Positions 51,301 through 57,300 of a stretch of DNA of 64,000 nt are shown one piece after another. Source of the stretch: Anaspis maculata. Lineage: Eukaryota > Arthropoda > Insecta > Coleoptera > Scraptiidae. Below the pieces are notes generated by a model, which worked only from the letters and a program-made list of their open reading frames with translations, ran no database searches and had not been told where the DNA came from. The position numbers and the translations under genes are program-made. The first letter of the stretch is position 1. Each line of letters begins with the position of its first letter. The stretch is taken from assembly GCA_949128115.1 (NCBI GenBank), contig OX421961.1, positions 99,963,863-100,027,862 of the forward strand, written 5' to 3'.

Positions 51301-54300
51301 TGGTAGAGATGTTCTCGAAAGCTTGCTGATTACTGTGTAAAAAGTCCCCATCGATAGGTGGTGTGGAATCGCCGCCATCTTGGATTTATTGGTACATTTG
51401 AAGTATTTTTTGCAATTATCTCGAATTAAGGCGATCCCATCAAAAAACGGCTTTTTTCAAATGAAAGGCCATCAAATTGTCTACAAAAAAGTTGCGTATC
51501 GCTTTCACGTATCTGTCATAACTTTGGAGAAATTGGCCTGTGAGCGTCAGGTGTGAGTCGTGGAGGAGATATTTTATTTCTCACGGTGTTTTTGAAGAAT
51601 CGCAAAAAAACTACAATGCAGTGCTGTTGAGTTAATCTTCGTTAATAAATGAAAAAATAAAAAAAAATTTTTGGCCTTCACTTTAGAAAATATGGGGGGT
51701 CAAAGGGAAAAAATTGAACCTCTAGTATTTCGGTTATTTGATGAAATTTTGAAAACATTCTTGGGAGGAATTATGAGTGATCCATTCATGATACAAGGTG
51801 CAAAAGACAGACCAATCATTGAACAGGGCGAGTCTGTACCCCGGATTTTTTCAGACCGCGCGTAAATCTGCAAAGCGCATCTCAACACCTGAAAATATCC
51901 GTAACCAGCACAATGAGAATCAGAACAATGGGTAACCTGAACTGGTTTATCGGTCACTCATTGTTCCGATTCTGGTGTGCTGGTTACGATTATTTTCAGA
52001 TGTTCAGATGCGGCTTTGCAGATTTACGCGCGGTCTGAAAAAATCCGGGGTACAGACTCACCCTGTACAATGATTGGTCTGTATTTTGCACCTTGTATCA
52101 TAAATGGATCACTCATAATTCCTCCCAAAAATGTTTTCAAAAACTTCTTAAATAACCGAAATACTAGAGGTTCAATTTTTTCCCTTTGACCCCCCCCCCC
52201 ATATTTTCTGAAGTAAAGGTCGAAAAAAAATTTCCTAATTTTTCTATTCATCAACGAAGATTAACCAAACAGCACTGGATTATAGTTTTTCGCGATTTCG
52301 TTTTTAAAGATAAGGAACAAAAACCTAGTCAGGCTACTGTATCAGATCAGGTGTCAGGCTCAATCGAAAATCCACTGCTTTTAGTAACGTTCTGTTCTCA
52401 AAGTTTCCGTACCTAACCTAGTATGTGCCTAAACATAATATTTATTATTTATATATTCGTCCAAATTGACGGCCCCATGGCGCAGGCTGTTCTGGTGGCT
52501 GCCTGCGGTGCCGAAGTCCCAGGTTCGATTTTTGGTAAAAAGTCTGGGTGTTTGTGCTGTCCGAAAACGCACTTTTCCATTAATGTCAAATTGATAAATG
52601 GGCAAGTCCCAAAGCCAATGAAGAGAAAAACATTTAACGTATAAAAACATATTGTTCCTCCCAATTTTAAAGGTTCTTTTCTGATCTTCTATGGTTGGTC
52701 TGATTTCAATCTCAACATGACCGGCGACCAGGTGCAAGATTGAAACAAAACGGAACGGATCTGCAGAGAAAACTCAACCCGTCACGGCGCGGATTCACCT
52801 GCAGTCGTAAAAAATAAATGGCTGTGGACGAGCTACCTCTACTTTCTCATTAAAACTGCGACAAGTTTAATTACTTTCACAAAAAACATTTCCCTAATGG
52901 AAGGGATGTGCGAAATGCAGCTTTTTCAGCTCTGCCGAACTAACAATGTTATGACAAAAACTACATCTCGTACCAACGTTATTATCCAGCATATTGAAGA
53001 GAATTAAATAGGTACAGAAAAAACTCATATAAGTATAGGTAAATTGCAGTATAGGAACAAAATTAATCCAAACTCGAATTTTCCAAGTAGCGTATAAAAA
53101 ATATTTAATTTGATACATCACAGTTGTAGAATTCATTTACAGTTCAAGGCTTCGTTTAGCGCTTGTGCAATTCTTGCTTCGTATCGTTCCAACACGGAAT
53201 CCACACAGTCATTTGCGTCTTTTCTTATCTGAATGGCACTCAAGTGAGAAAATTTGTGACTCTCGATGGCGCCCAGAAGCATCAATTTGACTGGAATAAC
53301 GTCCGTGGCTATCACATTCTTGTAGCAAGACACCACGTGCAAGCCATTCTTCCTGCTGCAGTCATACAGAGTGTCCAGGAATTGCTGACCGCGAGAAATT
53401 GCAGAGCCAGTCGAGTTGGTCAGCTGAGCGGAATTGAGGCCAATATCATCCGACCCTTGCTCCACGCACATGCTGAGAGTGTCGATCCCTTCTTTTACCA
53501 GGTCTTTTATCACAGCTTTGGAATCCAACATGCAGACGGAATTGCTGTTACATGTCATTTCTGTAAAATTTGATTAATTTAAATCAATATGACTAAAATC
53601 ATCAATCAATAATCATTTCCGTGAAATTCGTATTAATCACTTGATCACTTAATTGATGTGAACTTGATTTGAAAGAAGTATAGGTAGTCAGGTTAACCAC
53701 GGGTTCCACCAAAAAATTCAAGAGCGGTTTAAGATAAACCGAGATCAAACGGATTTTTTTCTGGTCAATGCTGCTAGATTCATTGTGGAAAATAAATCGA
53801 TAGCTAAGTACACAAATATCGTATGTCCACTTTTGGCCGATTTGGAGATATTACGATATGGTTGATGCTCGAAGTGATTTCTGCGGTACGCACAATATAT
53901 ATTGTATGTCTAGCAGGAAGTAGCAAGAGCCAGTTCAATGAAACTACCAGCCTTAACATTGTACAAACAGTTCTGTGCGAATTACACAAAGTTTCAACAA
54001 GCTTTTATTGCTCTAAACTGAAAATTGTGGACAAGTAATATTTGTGTGCTTAGCCATCGACATTTAAATTGGAAGTTTACCACCCTTTTAATAATTACTT
54101 AGCGTGGAACCTGGATTTACATTGATCACTCGATTGATCATTTGGCCAGAATCCATCAAAAGAAATCTCGAGTTAGCTATCAACTACTGGTTTGGTTAAA
54201 TATTTTGGTGGAACCCACGGTTCGTCATCGAGTGAACGATTGTAGCATATTTTGATTAGCAAGGTGAATAAAACGATCGAGCCTTTGGCTGAGAAGTGGA

Positions 54301-57300
54301 TAAAATTACGTTTTGATAGACTAGACGGTTGCATCTTGCATCAGCAATTTTCAACGGTGGGAAAGTATGCCATATGGCTGAAATTTGCTAAACCTAAAAT
54401 ATGCTACGTAGATTTTCACAAGAACGATAAAAGTATGCAATTGATTGATCAATAATTAAAAAAAAATAAGCATCGACGTCTTCAAAGTTTTTTTTTCTTC
54501 GTGCTCCTGGCCTTGGATTCGGGTCGTCTTTAAAGTCGAGTAGACAGATTTCAATTTACTTCTTCTATCTCATATGAGTATTTATATCAAGGGTCTTGTG
54601 TACCCACTGTTAGTTTACAACTCATGTTGGAATATAATGAATTATTCAAATTACTTGAGTAGGTAAGTATCTACAATCCTACAAGTTCTGTAGCTTCTCA
54701 TGAATTTTTGCGAGTATGGCCCGATCGGACTGATATTGTTCAAGATTCAAGAGCAAACACTCTGAAATGCCGTATACCGAAACTTACTAGTTAGTGTGAG
54801 TTCTTCGACCAGCAGCAGTTTATCTTTGGCCCTTCCGATCATCCTATTTATGTCGTCCACCACAGACTCATCTGTTGAATTTCCCTCGATGTTGGCCAGA
54901 ACTTTGACTTGTTCAAAAACTTCCTGGACGTTTGTTAATAAATTCGCTTGTTCCTCTTTGGTCGGGATCACATTTGAGCTGCCACTAGGGATGGTCTGTA
55001 AACAAGCGTTTTAGCTGGAGAAACACACACACGCACAAAACTTGAGTCATTAGAAGAGCTTACGTTAAACAGGCCGGCGCTAAACACCAACAAAGACATG
55101 TGCCAAATTTGCATTGTAACTGTGAAGATGGAAACTGCAGACTGGCTGGATGATCGCCACAAGTTTAGTTTATGAATGCGCTTTGTTTACAACTAAGCAC
55201 CAGCAGGAGAACTGCTGACAGGGTTTGTTTACAACTTGCAGTTTCATTCACGGACATCTCCTCCAAACAAATGAGAAAAATAATAAAATACCGGACGGTG
55301 TACATATGCAACGCAATAAAACAACAATTATTATGATTTCTCGGGTCTTCATTCGGCTGCTAAAATATCAACGTGCATGCAGTAGAGGTAAACACCAGGC
55401 AGACTAGAAATGTCACCTCAAATTCAAATTAACGCCTAATTCACAATTCAGGTCAGCTTAGTGAAATAATATCATTTTTAATTAGCCTGATACATGTCTG
55501 TTTCTATTTTTCTACAAACATGAGTCTGCGACCAGCTTTATTTGACAAAATCTGAACGTTGTGGGGGCAAAAGATTATTCTATCTCTTTCATTTGGAACA
55601 TGTGGTAGTATATGATACTACCATGCACATACAAATACTACGAGTAGGTATTTTGCTGACGCAGTGCAATAAACGAAGCTTTGAGAAAAGGAAGGCGAGG
55701 CAGGTACGCATATGGAAAAAAACGTTTTGTCCATTATGAAAATGTTCTGTATCATACATCATCAAAGGGCATTTATGAGTGCCCTTACAATATAGGTTAA
55801 TGGGAGATAGAGGACTTTGAGGCAAGTCAGGATCCACAAAAGAAAATTTGTTTTCTCCATTGGTTACGAAAATACAGGGTGTTTTGTGTGTTTCGTATGA
55901 AACCTTGATAAGCGATATTTCTTGAAACGGCTAGATATATTTTGTTGAAGTTCACCAGTAATATTTCATTATTGGAACTTATCCAGAAGCCATACCGGGT
56001 AAGTCAAAATTCAGGGCTGGGCTAGAATAAATGTGCCCCTTCGGTATTTGATCAAAAAGTACATTTTCTGACAGCTTTTCTGAGAAACTGCTACCGGATT
56101 CGAAAAGCTAAGAAAAAATGCTTCAAGAATCACTCTTCAATTTAGATGGCACACCTAAACCGTTTCGACAATAAAATTAAAAGTAAAATTTGTGGGTAAC
56201 TTTCCATTTTCGACCGGACATAATCGACTCATTATTTGACTGAATACATTCAAATTCATTTTTTTGCTTGTCCCTGTTGGAGAAAAGAGCTTGGTTGGAA
56301 GAAAAATTCCGGAGCTGATCTTTTTTTTAATGACAAATTCGAGATGAAACACAAAATTTTAGACTTGATTTGGTCGTAGAAAAAATCTTCGGCTATGGAA
56401 TTTTTCTTTCTACCAAGCTCTTCTGTTCCACAGTAACAAGCTAGAAAATGAATTTAAATGAATTCAATCGACAATGAGTCGATTATGTCCGGTCAAAAAT
56501 GGAAACTTACCAAAAATTTTACTTTTAATTCTATTGTCAAAACGGTTTAGGTGTGCCATCTAAATTGAAGAATAATTCTTGAAGCATTTTTTCCTTGCTT
56601 TCTGAATCCGATAGCAGCTTTCTAAAAAAGTGGTCAGAAACAGTACTTTTTCATCAAATAACAGAGAGGCACATTTATTCCAGCCCAGCCTTGAATTTTG
56701 ACTTACCTGGTATGGCTTCTGGATAAGTTTTAATAGAGAAATATTACTGGTGAACTTCAACAAAATATATCTAGCCGTTTTAGAAATATCGCTTATCAAG
56801 GTTTCATTCGAGACACACAAAACACCCTGTATGTTTGTAACCAATGGAGAAAACAAATTTTCTCCCGTGGATCATGACTCGCCTCAAAGTCCTCTATCTC
56901 CCGTTAGCTTATGTAAGGTCACTCATGAATCACCCTGTAGGTGCAAAACCCTAAAATTAACTGTGTAACTAATATAAAAATCAGTGTAATTTTGAAACGC
57001 AGATCTGCCCCTGGTGCTTATGCAACTAAACCCCATGCCGCAGTCGCTGCTGCCGTGGCGTTCGTTCAATGACGTCACGTGTAGGCGGGAGCAAAATCAT
57101 GCAGAGCATAATTATTAATTATATTAGGTAGGTGCCTAGCAACCATGCTTTTGGGAACTAGCATACGCATACACGTTTCAATCACTGAGTTTTAGAACAG
57201 AAGTTATGTCTATAAAGCCAAAAAGGGGATTAACCTTAGGTAGTAGATGACCTAGTACTAAGGAACGCATGAAAAAGTTTATCTGGCCCTGTGCGGATAT

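Noticed and set aside
53163..53573. 136-codon plus-strand ORF
   Set aside because: It is the antisense of exon 3 of the nested secreted-protein gene; the minus-strand frame has the signal peptide, splice joins and stop that this ORF lacks.
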